The notes: generated by a model from the sequence alone, not told the origin. A DNA stretch of 64,000 bases from Nocardia amamiensis (GCF_015477605.1 NZ_JADLQX010000002.1:186001-250000); one strand, 5' to 3'; positions 26,831-37,396 are shown, numbered from the stretch's first letter. Program-made: numbers and translations.

Positions 26831-27640
26831 ATGACCATCGACGTCTGGGCGCAACACCCCACTCAGAGATTCCTCGCCCACGACATGTTCGCCTCACTCC
26901 GGCGCTGGACCGGTGACACGATCCCGACCGGCGACATCCCGCTGACGGTCACCTTGGACGCGATGGACGCCGCGGGAGTCGACCAGGCGCTGATCTCGGC
27001 CTGGCACGCGCCGGACGGCGTTCTCATCTCCAACGACGAGGTCGCGGCATGGGCCGCCGAGGCGCCGGAGCGCCTGTTTCCGCTCGCGTCGGTGGATCTG
27101 CGCAGGCCGATGGAGGCGGTGCGGGAACTGCGCCGCCGCGCCGGACAAGGATTCAAGGGTTTGCGGGTGCTGCCGTGGTTGTGGGAGCTTCCGCCGACCG
27201 ACCGGCGCTTCTATCCGCTGTTCGCGGCCTGTGTCGACCTGGGGCTCCCGTTCTGTACGCAGGTGGGGCACACCGGTCCGCTGCGGCCGTCGGAGACCGG
27301 CCGTCCCATCCCGTATATCGATCAGGTCGCGCTCGACTTCCCGGAACTGACGATCGTGTGCGGACATATCGGCTATCCGTGGACGGAGGAAATGATCGCC
27401 GTCGCGCGCAAGCACGAGAACGTCGTCATCGACACGTCGGCGTACACGACGAAACGTCTTCCGGCGGAGCTGGTCTCATACCTGAAGTCGGGCAGCGGCC
27501 GCCGAAAGGTGTTGTTCGGTACGAACTACCCGATGATCTTTCCGCAACACGCGCTCGACGGGCTCGATGCTCTAGGCCTCGACGACGAGACACGCGAGCT
27601 GTATCTCGACGGCAACGCGCGTCGGGTATTCGGGCTGTAA
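26831..27640 (+). CDS. Amidohydrolase-2 family (ACMSD-like) metal-dependent hydrolase
   Basis: The 269-residue TIM-barrel protein begins MTIDVWAQHPTQRF. It has FKGLRVLPWLWE, the metal-site histidine region VCGHIGYPW and a late FGTNYPMIF. In many relatives this last motif is GTDYP, so Asn replaces the usual Asp. It could be a hydrolase or decarboxylase. The ATG at 26831 was chosen from the conserved N-terminus. It is divergent from the kinase gene. Confidence 0.75.
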   Translation: MTIDVWAQHPTQRFLAHDMFASLRRWTGDTIPTGDIPLTVTLDAMDAAGVDQALISAWHAPDGVLISNDEVAAWAAEAPERLFPLASVDLRRPMEAVRELRRRAGQGFKGLRVLPWLWELPPTDRRFYPLFAACVDLGLPFCTQVGHTGPLRPSETGRPIPYIDQVALDFPELTIVCGHIGYPWTEEMIAVARKHENVVIDTSAYTTKRLPAELVSYLKSGSGRRKVLFGTNYPMIFPQHALDGLDALGLDDETRELYLDGNARRVFGL

Positions 27641-27812
27641 GAGGCGGCGTGAGCCGCGGCGTGTCGGCGGTGCGTTCCGGAGGGCGACGCGGGCCGGGCC
27701 ATAGGATGCGCGTCGGCATACCGGAGTCGCCCAGGCCGTCCGCGTCGGCTCGCCGCATGATCCGCGATCGCCGCCGATGTCCTCCGGCCGGTTCACTGCG
27801 TGAGGAGGTCAC

Positions 27813-28193
27813 ATGCTCTGGGTTGTCCAGGCACTGGCGGTCGCGGCCGCCCTGCTACACGTCGGCATCTTCGTCCTGGAGTCCGTGCGGTTCACCGATC
27901 CCAAGGTGTACAAGGGGATCTTTCAGATGTCCGAAGGCGAGATGCCCGCGGCGCGGCCGTGGGCGTTCAATCAAGGCTTCTACAACCTGTTCCTCGCGGT
28001 GACGACGCTGGTGGGGGTGGCGCTGCTGCGGCCGGTCCCGGAGGCGGGCTGGGCGCTGGTGTCGACGGGATGCGGGTCGATGCTGGCGGCCGCGGTCGTT
28101 CTGGTCGCGCACGACCGCCGGTTCGCCAGGGGTGCCGTCATGCAGGGCACGCTGCCCGCGCTGACGTTGCTGGCCGCGCTGACCGAGCTTTGA
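27813..28193 (+). CDS. DUF1304 membrane protein
   Basis: This 126-residue protein has four hydrophobic helices (VVQALAVAAALLHVGIFVLE near the start). It also has the DUF1304 hallmark WAFNQGFYNLFLA. The family is an inner-membrane protein with no assigned function. ATG at 27813 follows GAGGAGG closely, a strong ribosome site. Confidence 0.85.
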   Translation: MLWVVQALAVAAALLHVGIFVLESVRFTDPKVYKGIFQMSEGEMPAARPWAFNQGFYNLFLAVTTLVGVALLRPVPEAGWALVSTGCGSMLAAAVVLVAHDRRFARGAVMQGTLPALTLLAALTEL

Positions 28194-28426
28194 GGGTCGC
28201 CCCGAAGGACGCCGAAATCGATTGTGCTCGACGGCTTCTGGCATCGAGCGTCGTCAGGAGGCCTTTACCGCAGAAAGGCGGACGCAATCTTGCGTTCGTG
28301 CATCTGTACGTGCACTATCCCGCTATCCTTGTTGTGACAACCGATCCGATGACCGGGATAACCGAATCGAGAGCCAATTATGTTGGTACAAAGAGCGTTC
28401 GTGTCGGGTGAACTCGGAGTAGGGCG

Positions 28427-28870
28427 GTGAGCGCGCCGACGGTCGGCGCATTGCCGACCGCGCCGCAACTACTGTGTGCCTTCCAAGGACGCCGTTTCCA
28501 AGATCGGGAACTGCTACGGTCCGCACACGCGCTCGCCGAGCTACATCAGCGTCGCGCCGAGCTGAAGGACATCGCCCTCATCGCCGAAATCGACTGCCGG
28601 CGCAGAGAACTCGTCGACGACATCAACGACTGGGTGGCACAGGAGATGCCGCAGCACCGCAACGGGGCCTCACTGCACACCGAAAGCCTCGGCGCGGTGG
28701 TGGACCGGATGGCGCGTAGCTGGGTGGACGCGAATCAGGTCATCGATAGCGAAGGCGCGCGCAGCGACAACACCCATAAACACTGGTACCAGCTGGCCGA
28801 ACTCGTCGACGGATACACTGATCTGGTAACCGACGTGGCCGGTGGTCGCCGACGCCTGCCCGAGCAGTGA
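28427..28870 (+). CDS. DUF4254 protein (second)
   Basis: This 147-residue paralogue of 15782-16234 has AELHQRRAELKD, CRRRELVDDINDWV, HTESLGAVVDRMAR and LAELVDGYTDLVTDVAGG. The GTG at 28427 is 7 nt from GGAG. Function is unknown. Unlike the first copy it has no ImmA-type neighbour. Confidence 0.85.
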   Translation: MSAPTVGALPTAPQLLCAFQGRRFQDRELLRSAHALAELHQRRAELKDIALIAEIDCRRRELVDDINDWVAQEMPQHRNGASLHTESLGAVVDRMARSWVDANQVIDSEGARSDNTHKHWYQLAELVDGYTDLVTDVAGGRRRLPEQ

Positions 28871-28896
28871 TCAGATCACCGGCGCTGTGACGGCGG

Positions 28897-28967
28897 GCGC
28901 AACGGGGCGCCGTGCCCGGCGTGCCGCGCGGTCGACTGGCGCGGCACGCCCGCCACTCCCGTTGCGC
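28897..28967. terminator. Nested bidirectional terminator between convergent genes
   Basis: An inner perfect 12-bp stem (28918-28929 with 28939-28950, loop 9 nt) sits inside an outer perfect 10-bp inverted repeat GCGCAACGGG (28897-28906) / CCCGTTGCGC (28958-28967). It lies between the stops of DUF4254 and the flavin oxidoreductase and should end both transcripts. Confidence 0.75.
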
Positions 28968-28972
28968 GGCAA

Positions 28973-29995
28973 TCACTCCACGATGGCAGCAAGGTGCGGG
29001 GCGACCTTCGCGCCGAGCAGTTCGATGGTGTGCAAAACCTTTTCGTGCGGCAGTGTGCCCACGCTGGTGTGCAGCATGAAGCGGTCCAGTCCGAGTGTTT
29101 CGCCGACCGCGGCGACCTTGTCGGCGACGTAGTCGGGCGTACCGACGAACAGCGAGCCTGCGGGTGCGCGCAATGCGTCGAACTGGGCGCGGGTCATGGG
29201 ACCCCATCCCCGCTCGCGCCCGATGGTGCTCATCGCCAGCGCGTACGGCTCGTAGAAGTCGGCGACGGCTTGTTCGTCGGTGTCCGCGACATAGCCGTGC
29301 GCGTGCACCGCGACCGCCTGTCTCGGGTGGCCGCCCTGTTCCAGAGCCCGGTGGTAGAGCTCGATCAGCGGCTTGAACCGGGCGGGCTGTCCGCCGATGA
29401 TCGCGATGGCCAGCGGAAGCCCGAGCAGTCCGGCACGGATCACCGACTCCGGGCTGCCGCCCACCGCGATCCAGACCGGCAGCGGCCGATGGTCGGTGCG
29501 CGGGTAGACGACGGTGTCGCGCAGCGGCGGACGGAACTTGCCGCTCCAGGTGACCGGCTCGTTCTGGCGAATGCGCAGCAGCAGCGCCAGCTTCTCGTCG
29601 AACAGTTCGTCGTAGTCGGCCAGGTCGTAGCCGAACAGCGGGAACGATTCGGTGAACGAGCCGCGCCCGGCCATCAGCTCCGCGCGGCCCTCGGACAGGC
29701 CGTCCAGCGTGGCGAAGTCCTGGTAGACCCGGACCGGATCGTCCGAGCTCAACACGCTGACCGCGCTGGTGAGCCGGATCCGCTCGGTGCGGGCCGCGAT
29801 CGCCGCGAGCACGACGGCGGGGGATGAGGCGGCGAAGTCCTTGCGGTGGTGCTCGCCGACGCCGTACACGTCGAGTCCGGCGCGCTCGGCGGCGACGGCC
29901 TCCTCGACCACTTCACGCAGCCGCTGGGCCGCCGTCGGTGCGGGCCGGTCCCCGACGGGGTAGAGCTCGGCGAACGTCGTGAGTCCCAGTTCCAC
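28973..29995 (-). CDS. LLM-class flavin-dependent oxidoreductase
   Basis: This 340-residue luciferase-like TIM-barrel protein has [12 protein letters not shown] and the substrate/flavin-side motif [15 protein letters not shown]. It also has the [16 protein letters not shown] / [10 protein letters not shown] stretch and [13 protein letters not shown]. It uses FMN or F420; actinobacteria have both. The GTG at 29995 was chosen because the conserved domain begins at once (MELGLTT). It is divergent from map. Confidence 0.85.
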   Translation of the reverse strand: MELGLTTFAELYPVGDRPAPTAAQRLREVVEEAVAAERAGLDVYGVGEHHRKDFAASSPAVVLAAIAARTERIRLTSAVSVLSSDDPVRVYQDFATLDGLSEGRAELMAGRGSFTESFPLFGYDLADYDELFDEKLALLLRIRQNEPVTWSGKFRPPLRDTVVYPRTDHRPLPVWIAVGGSPESVIRAGLLGLPLAIAIIGGQPARFKPLIELYHRALEQGGHPRQAVAVHAHGYVADTDEQAVADFYEPYALAMSTIGRERGWGPMTRAQFDALRAPAGSLFVGTPDYVADKVAAVGETLGLDRFMLHTSVGTLPHEKVLHTIELLGAKVAPHLAAIVE

Positions 29996-30113
29996 GGTTC
30001 GAGCCTCTTTCCGAGTTGTTTCGATGTCAACCAACAATCTAAACGGACCGTGGTCCGAGACTATTCCGGCTGGCCTTCGGCGTCGGCCCGACCGGCCGAT
30101 TACGCTGTTCGCT

Positions 30114-30977
30114 ATGTCTGTCCGCACCCGCAAGCCGCTCGTTCCCGGCACGCTGTCGCCCACCCGTGAAGTCCCGCGCGCGATCGAGCGCCCGGAGTAC
30201 GCGTGGAAGAAGACCGCCAACGAGGGGCGCGAGCCCTGGGTGCAGACGGCGGAGACGATCGAGAAGATGCGGATCGCGGGCAAGATCGCCGCGCAGGCCC
30301 TGGAGGAGGCGGGCAAGGCGGTCGCGCCGGGCGTCACCACCGACGAACTGGACCGCATCGCGCACGAGTACCTGTGCGACCACGGCGCGTATCCGTCGAC
30401 CCTGGGCTACAAGGGATTTCCGAAATCCTGCTGCACCTCGCTGAACGAGGTGATCTGCCACGGCATCCCGGACTCCACCGTGATCGAGGACGGCGACATC
30501 GTCAACATCGATGTCACGGCCTATATCCACGGCGTACACGGCGACACCAACAAGACCTTCCTCGCCGGTGACGTCGCCGAGGAGGTGCGCCTGCTCGTCG
30601 AGCGCACCGAGGAGGCCACCATGCGGGCCGTCAAGGCGGTGCGGCCGGGCCGCGCGCTCAACGTGATCGGGCGGGTCATCGAGGCCTACGCCAACCGTTT
30701 CGGCTACGGCGTGGTGCGCGACTTCACCGGCCACGGCGTCGGACCCACGTTCCACAGCGGCTTGGTCGTGCTGCACTACGACCAGCCCGCGGTGGAGACC
30801 GTCATCGAACCGGGCATGACGTTCACCATCGAGCCGATGATCAACCTCGGCGGCATCGATTACGAGATCTGGGACGACGGCTGGACCGTCGTCACCAAGG
30901 ACCGCAAGTGGACCGCGCAGTTCGAGCACACCCTGGTCGTGACCGAGTCGGGGGCCGAGATCCTGACCCTGCCGTGA
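30114..30977 (+). CDS. map: Methionine aminopeptidase, type I
   Basis: The 287-residue enzyme removes initiator methionine from nascent proteins. It has all five metal ligands of the family in context: [27 protein letters not shown] and FEHTLVV. An N-terminal extension of about 40 residues with a basic, Pro-containing stretch ([15 protein letters not shown]) matches mycobacterial MapB-type enzymes. ATG at 30114. By position it matches Rv2861c (mapB). Confidence 0.95.
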   Translation: MSVRTRKPLVPGTLSPTREVPRAIERPEYAWKKTANEGREPWVQTAETIEKMRIAGKIAAQALEEAGKAVAPGVTTDELDRIAHEYLCDHGAYPSTLGYKGFPKSCCTSLNEVICHGIPDSTVIEDGDIVNIDVTAYIHGVHGDTNKTFLAGDVAEEVRLLVERTEEATMRAVKAVRPGRALNVIGRVIEAYANRFGYGVVRDFTGHGVGPTFHSGLVVLHYDQPAVETVIEPGMTFTIEPMINLGGIDYEIWDDGWTVVTKDRKWTAQFEHTLVVTESGAEILTLP

Positions 30978-31089
30978 CCCGAGGTACGGTCTGGGTCCGT
31001 CTCGGGTGGTCGTTCGCGAGTTCGGCTGGTCCACTTCACCATTCGGATACTTGGGTTACCCGGTCGGCGAGCGTCCCGGGTGTGGTGCG

Positions 31090-32628
31090 ATGAAGGGCGC
31101 GCTGCTGGTCGCGGGTACGACCTCCGACGCGGGTAAGAGCGTCGTGGTGGCCGGGATCTGCCGGATGCTGGCCCGGCGCGGTGTACGTGTCGCGCCGTTC
31201 AAGGCGCAGAACATGTCCAACAACTCCGTCGTCACGCTCGACGGCGGGGAGATCGGCCGGGCGCAGGCGTTGCAGGCGCAAGCATGCGGGCTCGAACCGA
31301 GCGTCCGCTTCAATCCGGTCCTGCTCAAGCCCGGCAGCGACCGGCGTTCGCAGCTCGTGGTGCGGGGTACGGCTGTCGGCACGGTCGGGGCGGAGGACTA
31401 CTTCCGCCACCGCCGGGAGCTGCGCGCCGTCGTGGCCGCCGAACTCGCCGCGCTGCGCGCCGAATTCGATGTGGTGATCTGCGAGGGCGCCGGATCGCCC
31501 GCCGAAATCAACCTGCGCGCGACGGATCTGGCGAACATGGGCCTCGCGCGGGCGGCACGGCTGCCGGTGCTGCTGGTCGGCGACATCGACCGCGGCGGCG
31601 TGCTGGCCCACCTGTTCGGCACCCTGGCGATCCTCGAGCCCGAAGACCAGAAGTTGATCTCGGGCTTCGTCGTCAACAAGTTCCGCGGTGCCCAGCAGCT
31701 GCTGCGGCCCGGTTTGGACCGGCTCACCGAGCTCACCGGTCGCCCGACCCTCGGAGTGCTCCCGTACGCCGAGGGCCTCTGGATCGACGCCGAGGACTCG
31801 CTCGGCACCCTCGCCGACGCGCCGGTGGGCCGCCCGCGCCCGCCGATGGGCACCGAATGGCTGACCGTCGCCGCGATCCGGCTGCCGCGCATCTCCAACT
31901 CCACCGACATCGAGGCGCTTGCCTGCGAACCGGGCGTCGCGGTGCGCTGGGTGAGCGAGCCTTCCCGGCTCGCGGGCGCGGATCTGGTGATCGTGCCGGG
32001 CAGCAAGGCGACCGTGTCGGACCTGGGGTGGTTGCGGCGCACCGGTATCGCCGATGCGCTGCGCGCACGCGCCGCCGCGGGCGGTCCGATCCTGGGGATC
32101 TGCGGCGGGTACCAGATGCTCGGTACCCGCATCCTGGACCGGGTGGAGTCCGGCGAGGGCGAGGTGGACGGACTGGGGCTGCTCGACCTCACCATCGAAT
32201 TCGCCGAGCCGAAGGTCTTGCGCCGCAGTGCAGGACATGCGGCGGGAATCCCAGTGGGCGGATACGAGATCCACCACGGCCGCGTGACACACCGGGGCGA
32301 CTCGCCCTGGCTCACGGTCGACTGCGAGCCGGAGGGCAGCGTGCGCGGGGCGGTGTGGGGCACCCATCTGCACGGGTTGCTGGAGTCGGACGAATTGCGG
32401 CGCAGCTGGCTGCGCACGGTGGCCGCGGCCGCCGGGCGAACGGGTTTCGTTGTGGCCGAAGACGTTTCGGTGGCCGCCGTGCGGGCCGCGCAGATCGATC
32501 TGATAGCCGGGTTGGTCGAAGACCATCTCGATGTCGCGGCGATCGAGCGTCTCCTCATCGAGGGTGCGACCGCCGATCTGCCGATCTTGTCCACCGGCGC
32601 TGTTCTCGCTGGTGACCGTATCGGTTGA
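31090..32628 (+). CDS. cobQ: Cobyric acid synthase
   Basis: This 512-residue amidase uses ATP and glutamine to amidate four corrin side chains of adenosylcobyrinate a,c-diamide. It opens with the P-loop GTTSDAGKS and [24 protein letters not shown] and [10 protein letters not shown] follow. The C-terminal class I glutamine amidotransferase has the nucleophile in [10 protein letters not shown] and the His in [13 protein letters not shown] at 31090. It lies apart from the other corrin genes at 37.6-42.6 kb. Confidence 0.95.
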   Translation: MKGALLVAGTTSDAGKSVVVAGICRMLARRGVRVAPFKAQNMSNNSVVTLDGGEIGRAQALQAQACGLEPSVRFNPVLLKPGSDRRSQLVVRGTAVGTVGAEDYFRHRRELRAVVAAELAALRAEFDVVICEGAGSPAEINLRATDLANMGLARAARLPVLLVGDIDRGGVLAHLFGTLAILEPEDQKLISGFVVNKFRGAQQLLRPGLDRLTELTGRPTLGVLPYAEGLWIDAEDSLGTLADAPVGRPRPPMGTEWLTVAAIRLPRISNSTDIEALACEPGVAVRWVSEPSRLAGADLVIVPGSKATVSDLGWLRRTGIADALRARAAAGGPILGICGGYQMLGTRILDRVESGEGEVDGLGLLDLTIEFAEPKVLRRSAGHAAGIPVGGYEIHHGRVTHRGDSPWLTVDCEPEGSVRGAVWGTHLHGLLESDELRRSWLRTVAAAAGRTGFVVAEDVSVAAVRAAQIDLIAGLVEDHLDVAAIERLLIEGATADLPILSTGAVLAGDRIG

Positions 32629-32722
32629 CGCCGCGCATCCCGCGCCTTACCTTGCCGTAAGGAATCCGGCCCCAGGTAAGGCGGGGCCGATCGCAGCGAA
32701 CGATCACGGTCGGGTGAGGAAT

Positions 32723-33007
32723 ATGGCGACGGACAAGAAGCCCAACAGCCGAGGGGGAAGCATCGTGTCGGCGACCGTGACCAGCAAAGGACAGATCACC
32801 ATCCCGATCGACGTGCGCGTCGCGATGGGGCTGCGCGCCGGTGTGCGGGTCGCCTTCGTGCCCACGCCGACCGGCACCTACGAGCTGGTGCCGGAGACGC
32901 GCACGATCAAGTCGCTGAAGGGCATCGTCGGCTGGTCCGGCTCGCCGATCGGCCTTGCCGAGATGAACGAGGCGATCGCGGGCAACGTGGTGGAGGGCAA
33001 GCGGTGA
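32723..33007 (+). CDS. AbrB-family antitoxin (VapB-like)
   Basis: This 94-residue protein has the swapped-hairpin AbrB motif TVTSKGQITIPIDVRVAMGL. A tail follows that would wrap the toxin (SLKGIVGWSGSPIGLAEMNE). It is probably the DNA-binding antitoxin and autorepressor of the PIN toxin whose start overlaps its stop (TGATG). ATG at 32723 follows GTGAGGA. Confidence 0.85.
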   Translation: MATDKKPNSRGGSIVSATVTSKGQITIPIDVRVAMGLRAGVRVAFVPTPTGTYELVPETRTIKSLKGIVGWSGSPIGLAEMNEAIAGNVVEGKR

Positions 33008-33399
33008 TGATCGGTCTGGACGCGAACGTGCTCATCCGCTACCTCACCCAGGACGACCCGGAACAGTCCGCGCGGGCCAACCAGGTGATCGACGGGCTCA
33101 GTGAGAGCAGGCCCGGCTACGTCACGATGATCGTGCTCGCCGAGATCCACTGGGTCCTGCGCCGCGGCTACAAACAGGACCCCGAAGCCGTCACCGATGT
33201 GCTGCTCGGCCTGCTCGACTCCAGCGAGATCGTGGTCGAGCGCGCCGACACCGTGCGGCAGGCGCTGCGCCGGGCCGCCGACGGCGCGGACTTCGCCGAC
33301 GCGCTGATCCAGCAGCTCGGTCAGGAAGCGGGATGTGAGCTGACCGTCACCTTCGATCACAATGCAGGTGAGCGGGCCGGAATGCGGCTGCTCGCCTGA
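33007..33399 (+). CDS. PIN-domain toxin (VapC-like)
   Basis: This 130-residue PIN-domain ribonuclease shows the acidic cluster expected: Asp5 in MIGLDANVLI, a Glu in VLAEIHWVL, Asp in ADFADALI and a C-terminal TFDH. Such toxins cut specific RNAs when freed from the antitoxin. Start at ATG 33007, overlapping the antitoxin stop, or at the GTG three bases earlier. Confidence 0.9.
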   Translation: MIGLDANVLIRYLTQDDPEQSARANQVIDGLSESRPGYVTMIVLAEIHWVLRRGYKQDPEAVTDVLLGLLDSSEIVVERADTVRQALRRAADGADFADALIQQLGQEAGCELTVTFDHNAGERAGMRLLA

Positions 33400-33453
33400 G
33401 TGCGGCCCCCAACACGCGCCCGCCGCGCGGTCATCCGTGTAGCGTGATTCGGC

Positions 33454-34017
33454 ATGGAATCTCGGCGGATCACGGTAGGTGACCGGGCGTGGACCGTGCG
33501 GATCGACGGGCCGCAGTCCCGGCACAGCGTGCTGCTGCTGCCCGACGCGGGTGATCCGGCGGACGTCTACGACCAGGTCTGCGCCCGCCTGCACACCTCG
33601 GACCTGCGCACCTTCGCGGTGGAGTCGATCGAGGGCCTGAACGCGGCCGGTGTGACCGCGATCCTGGACGAACTCGGGCTGCCGTGGGTGAACGTCGCCG
33701 GACGCGGTGCGGGCGCCGTGCTGGCCTGGCAGGCGTGCGCACGCGGCTTCGGCCGGTTCCAGAGCCTCGTGGTCGCCGACCGCGGCCATCCGGCCGCTGC
33801 CGGCCCCGACGGCACGGTCCTGGACGAGACCACGGGTCCGGTGGAGGTTCCGACCACGCTGCTGGTCACCAAGGGCCTGCCGCGCTCGGTGGCCGACGCG
33901 TCCGGGCGGCTCGTCTACGGCGAGTTCCGGGTGATCGAGATCGACGTGACCAACGTGGCGACCGAAGCCGACCACGAGCTGGCCACCGAGATCGTGCTAC
34001 GCACCAGCCTCTGGTGA
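33454..34017 (+). CDS. Degenerate alpha/beta-hydrolase-like protein
   Basis: The 187-residue product reads like a short alpha/beta-hydrolase fold (SVLLLPDAGDPADVYDQV, PWVNVAGRGAGAVLAWQA). The nucleophile elbow is GRGAG with no Ser at the expected position, and no clear catalytic Asp/His pair is seen. It is probably non-catalytic or of another function. ATG at 33454. Its 3' end overlaps the convergent hydrolase gene by 21 bp. Confidence 0.5.
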   Translation: MESRRITVGDRAWTVRIDGPQSRHSVLLLPDAGDPADVYDQVCARLHTSDLRTFAVESIEGLNAAGVTAILDELGLPWVNVAGRGAGAVLAWQACARGFGRFQSLVVADRGHPAAAGPDGTVLDETTGPVEVPTTLLVTKGLPRSVADASGRLVYGEFRVIEIDVTNVATEADHELATEIVLRTSLW

Positions 34018-35064
34018 CTGCTCACGAGCGGCCTGGTAGCCCGCCAGCCAGTCCAGCCAGCTGTCCAACTCGGTGAACGCCTGAGCCAGCGCCGGAGGGC
34101 CGGACAGGAAGACGTCGTGCTTGGCGCCGTCGATCGGCACCATATTGGTGCGGTCGCCCAGGCAGCCCGACCAGCGCTGGATCTGCTTGACGTCGAGCAC
34201 CGCGTCGGCCACGTCCACGGCGGGACCGTACCGCCGGGCGAACTTGGTTATCCGGGAGCGCAGGATCAGCGACGGCACGCCGATATCGAGGCCCTCGTGC
34301 AGCCGCGCGTGGCCGTTACGGATGGCGCGCAACCAGCCGAGCCGGACCGGAAAGCCCTCCAGCGGCTTCCAGTCCAGGTTGTAGTCCCACTCGCCGGACA
34401 CCGATCGGTGCAGGCTGTCGCCGTAGGTGCTGACCTTGCCCCCGGGCAACTCGACCATCTTCCGGAACCGCCCCACGGCCTTGACGAACCGCGTTCCGAT
34501 GGTCCGGTAGTACGCCGGCCCTTGCAGGTCGAACCACGGGCTGTTGAGCACCACTCCGGTGATTCCCGCGGCGGCCGTTCCCCGGGTGCGGTTGAGCCGG
34601 TCCAGCCACAGCGACGCGACCAACCCCCCGGTGGAGTGCGCGTTGATGACCACCGGCGCACCGGTCTCGGCCCGCACGATCCGCAACGACTCGTCCAGTT
34701 CCCGGTCGTAGAAAGCGAGATCCGTCACATAGTGCGGCGTGTGCCCGTCCCGCAGTGAGCGGCCGCACTTGCGCAGATCGAGCGCGTAGAACTGGAACCC
34801 TCGCTGGGCGAAGTGCTCGGCGAGGTGCTCCTGGAAGAAGTAATCGGTGAATCCGTGGACGTAGAGCACCGCGCCCGCGGTCTGCTCGACGGCACCGGAG
34901 GGCACGTAGCGCACCAGCGTGGCGACCACGTCGCCTTCGCCGTCGGGATCGGGGCCCAGCGGGAGCGTGCGCTGCTGGTAGTTCCCGCCCAGGACGTCGG
35001 GGCGCCAGCCTCCGCCATCCGGAGAGGTGCTGACCGGCTCGGCAAGCGACTGTTCGTTCGTCAC
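33997..35064 (-). CDS. Alpha/beta hydrolase, serine aminopeptidase S33 / lysophospholipase type
   Basis: This 355-residue hydrolase has the oxyanion-hole motif YVHGFTDYF, the nucleophile elbow AHSTGG and a late GAKHDVF that supplies the catalytic His. It probably acts on lipid or ester substrates. No signal peptide is seen. The GTG at 35064 (MTNEQSLAEP) was chosen; the frame is open further upstream but lacks conservation. By position it matches mycobacterial Rv2854. Confidence 0.85.
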   Translation of the reverse strand: MTNEQSLAEPVSTSPDGGGWRPDVLGGNYQQRTLPLGPDPDGEGDVVATLVRYVPSGAVEQTAGAVLYVHGFTDYFFQEHLAEHFAQRGFQFYALDLRKCGRSLRDGHTPHYVTDLAFYDRELDESLRIVRAETGAPVVINAHSTGGLVASLWLDRLNRTRGTAAAGITGVVLNSPWFDLQGPAYYRTIGTRFVKAVGRFRKMVELPGGKVSTYGDSLHRSVSGEWDYNLDWKPLEGFPVRLGWLRAIRNGHARLHEGLDIGVPSLILRSRITKFARRYGPAVDVADAVLDVKQIQRWSGCLGDRTNMVPIDGAKHDVFLSGPPALAQAFTELDSWLDWLAGYQAAREQSPEAGA

Positions 35065-35348
35065 GCGACCAATGTATTGGACGGCGCCGCGCGCCGACAG
35101 ACCGTTGCGACCGCACTGCGGGGGAAGTGACGACGATCTCTGTCGCATTCCGCACATTCGGCAGGCTGGTCGCGTGCCGAGAGGGTGGTGAGGTGCACAA
35201 TTGGGCCTAGGTGAACGGCGGGTAACCTAACTCCCGCCATGCAGTTCGGGAACGGCGGAGCCGGACCCGAGGACAACCACACACCGTGCCCAGGCAGGTC
35301 CACCCACCCGGTGGGCCCGCGCAGAAGGACAAGGAAGTCGATCTACCC

Positions 35349-36878
35349 GTGCCGAACGCTGCCCTCACTGAAAAGACCGATGTAGTACTCATCGGTGCCG
35401 GCATCATGAGCGCCACCCTCGGCGCGCTGCTGCGGCAGCTGCAGCCGGACTGGTCGATCTCCCTGTTCGAGCGGCTCGACGCCGCCGCGGCGGAGAGCAG
35501 CGACCCGTGGAACAACGCGGGCACCGGACATTCCGCTCTGTGTGAGCTGAACTACAGCCCGCAGAACCCCGACGGTTCGGTGGACATCACCAAGGCCGTC
35601 GACATCAACGAGCGCTTCCAGGTCTCCCGCCAGTTCTGGTCCTACGGCGTGGAGAACGGCATCCTCGGCGACCCCTCCGGCTTCATCAACCCGGTTCCGC
35701 ACGTCAGCTTCGTGCACGGCGCCGACAACGTGGCGTACCTGCGCAAGCGGTACGAGGCGCTGGCGCCGCACCCGCTGTTCGAGGGCATGGAGTACATCGA
35801 CAGCCCCGACGAGTTCGCCCGGCGCCTGCCGCTGATGACGCGCGGCCGGGACTTCTCCGAGCCGGTGGCGCTGAACTGGACCGACGGCGGCACGGACATC
35901 GACTTCGGCGCGCTCACCCAGGAGTTGCTCGCCTACCTCGGCGCCACCGGCGCCGACCTGGCCTTCGGCCACGAGGTGCGCGACCTGTCCAAGCGGTCCG
36001 ACGGATCCTGGCTGGTCACCGTCCGCAACGTCCGCACCCGCGAAACCCGCACGCTGATCAGCAAATTCGTATTCGTCGGCGCGGGCGGCGGCGCGCTGCC
36101 ACTGCTGCAGAAGGCGAATATCAAAGAAGCCAAGGGATTCGGCGGATTCCCGGTCAGCGGCCAGTTCTTCCGCTGCGTCAATCCGGCGCTGATCCAGCAG
36201 CACGAGGCCAAGGTCTACGGCAAGGCCGCGGTCGGCGCGCCGCCGATGTCGGTGCCGCACTTGGACACTCGCGTGATCAAGGGCAGGCCGGGCCTGCTGT
36301 TCGGCCCATACGCGGGCTGGACGCCGAAGTTCCTCAAGGACGGCAAGAACACCGACCTGTTCAAGTCGGTGCGGCCGAACAACATCTTCTCCCTGCTCGG
36401 CGTCGGCGTCACCGAGCTGGGGCTGACCAAGTACCTGGTCAGCGAGCTGCTGAAGTCCGAGGCGGGCAAGGTGGTCACACTGTCGGAGTTCATCCCGCGG
36501 GCCGAGGCCAGGGACTGGGAGCTGATCACCGCGGGCCAGCGCGTGCAGGTGATCCGGCGCAAGGGCGTCGGCGGCGTGCTCGAGTTCGGCACCGCCGTGA
36601 TCGCCGCGAAGGACGGCTCCATCGCCGGTCTGCTCGGCGCATCGCCGGGCGCCTCGACCTGCGTCACCGCCATGCTCGACGTCTTGCAGCGCTGCTTCCC
36701 GCGGGAGTACGCCGAGTGGACGCCGAAGCTGAAGGAAATGGTGCCCTCCCTGGGCGTGAAGCTCTCGGACAACCCGGCGCTGTTCCACGAAGTGTGGGAT
36801 TGGACATCCAAGGCGCTGAACCTCGTCGACGGTGGCGACAACACGCCGAGGCACACGGGGGTCGCGGCGAACGCCTAG
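35349..36878 (+). CDS. mqo: Malate:quinone oxidoreductase
   Basis: This 509-residue FAD enzyme oxidises malate to oxaloacetate and passes electrons to menaquinone at the membrane. It starts with the FAD motif [14 protein letters not shown], then [16 protein letters not shown] and [20 protein letters not shown] and [14 protein letters not shown] are also family signatures. The GTG at 35349 was chosen; it has purine-rich AAGGACAAGGAAG upstream. Length is normal for Mqo. By position it matches Rv2852c. Confidence 0.95.
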   Translation: MPNAALTEKTDVVLIGAGIMSATLGALLRQLQPDWSISLFERLDAAAAESSDPWNNAGTGHSALCELNYSPQNPDGSVDITKAVDINERFQVSRQFWSYGVENGILGDPSGFINPVPHVSFVHGADNVAYLRKRYEALAPHPLFEGMEYIDSPDEFARRLPLMTRGRDFSEPVALNWTDGGTDIDFGALTQELLAYLGATGADLAFGHEVRDLSKRSDGSWLVTVRNVRTRETRTLISKFVFVGAGGGALPLLQKANIKEAKGFGGFPVSGQFFRCVNPALIQQHEAKVYGKAAVGAPPMSVPHLDTRVIKGRPGLLFGPYAGWTPKFLKDGKNTDLFKSVRPNNIFSLLGVGVTELGLTKYLVSELLKSEAGKVVTLSEFIPRAEARDWELITAGQRVQVIRRKGVGGVLEFGTAVIAAKDGSIAGLLGASPGASTCVTAMLDVLQRCFPREYAEWTPKLKEMVPSLGVKLSDNPALFHEVWDWTSKALNLVDGGDNTPRHTGVAANA

Positions 36879-36897
36879 GTTGTGATAGCAAGGCGCG

Positions 36898-37353
36898 ATG
36901 ATGTCAACGGTTGCTCTAAAACGGTCATGGGCGCAGGATCTCGACACCGCCACGCTCTACCAGCTGTTGAAACTTCGCGTCGAAGTCTTCGTCGTCGAAC
37001 AGAAATGCGCTTACCCGGAATTGGACGGGAAGGACCTGCTGCCCGAGACCAGGCACTTCTGGCTCGATGACGAGGGCGAGGTGATCGCGACGCTGCGCCT
37101 GTGCGAGGAGCACCAGGACGGGGTGAAGAGCTTCCGCATCGGCAGGCTCTGCACGGCGGCGCCCGCGCGCGGGCACGGCTACACCACGCGGCTGCTGCAG
37201 GCGGCGCTGGCCGAGGTCGGTTCGGCGACGGTGCGGTTGTTCGCGCAGAGCTACCTGGTCGACCTGTACACCAAGCACGGTTTCAAGGTCGACGGCGAGG
37301 AATTCGACGAAGACGGCATCGCGCACGTGCCGATGCGCAGGGGTGGGGAGTAA
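36898..37353 (+). CDS. ElaA-type GNAT acetyltransferase
   Basis: This 151-residue acetyltransferase has TLYQLLKLRVEVFVVEQ and the ElaA-typical CAYPELDGKDL. The acetyl-CoA loop is present in the form RLCTAAPARGHGYTTRLL, with AQSYLVDLYTKHGF after it. Substrate unknown. Start at ATG 36898 or the next ATG. It lies 19 bp after mqo and may be cotranscribed, as in mycobacteria (Rv2851c). Confidence 0.85.
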   Translation: MMSTVALKRSWAQDLDTATLYQLLKLRVEVFVVEQKCAYPELDGKDLLPETRHFWLDDEGEVIATLRLCEEHQDGVKSFRIGRLCTAAPARGHGYTTRLLQAALAEVGSATVRLFAQSYLVDLYTKHGFKVDGEEFDEDGIAHVPMRRGGE

Positions 37354-37372
37354 GCACCGCTGTATCTGATTT

Positions 37373-37391
37373 CCAGCGCCTGCGGCGCTGG
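37373..37391 (+). terminator. Short hairpin after the GNAT gene
   Basis: CCAGCGCC and GGCGCTGG form an 8-bp perfect stem with a TGC loop, 19 bp after the stop. It is a plausible terminator, followed at once by the larger palindrome. Confidence 0.55.
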
Positions 37392-37396
37392 TTGTG

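Noticed and set aside
35210..35240. Possible second iron box ahead of mqo (GGGTAACCTAAC)
   Set aside because: Only the right half-site fits; I count 12 of 19 matches to the consensus, and the left AGG half is missing.
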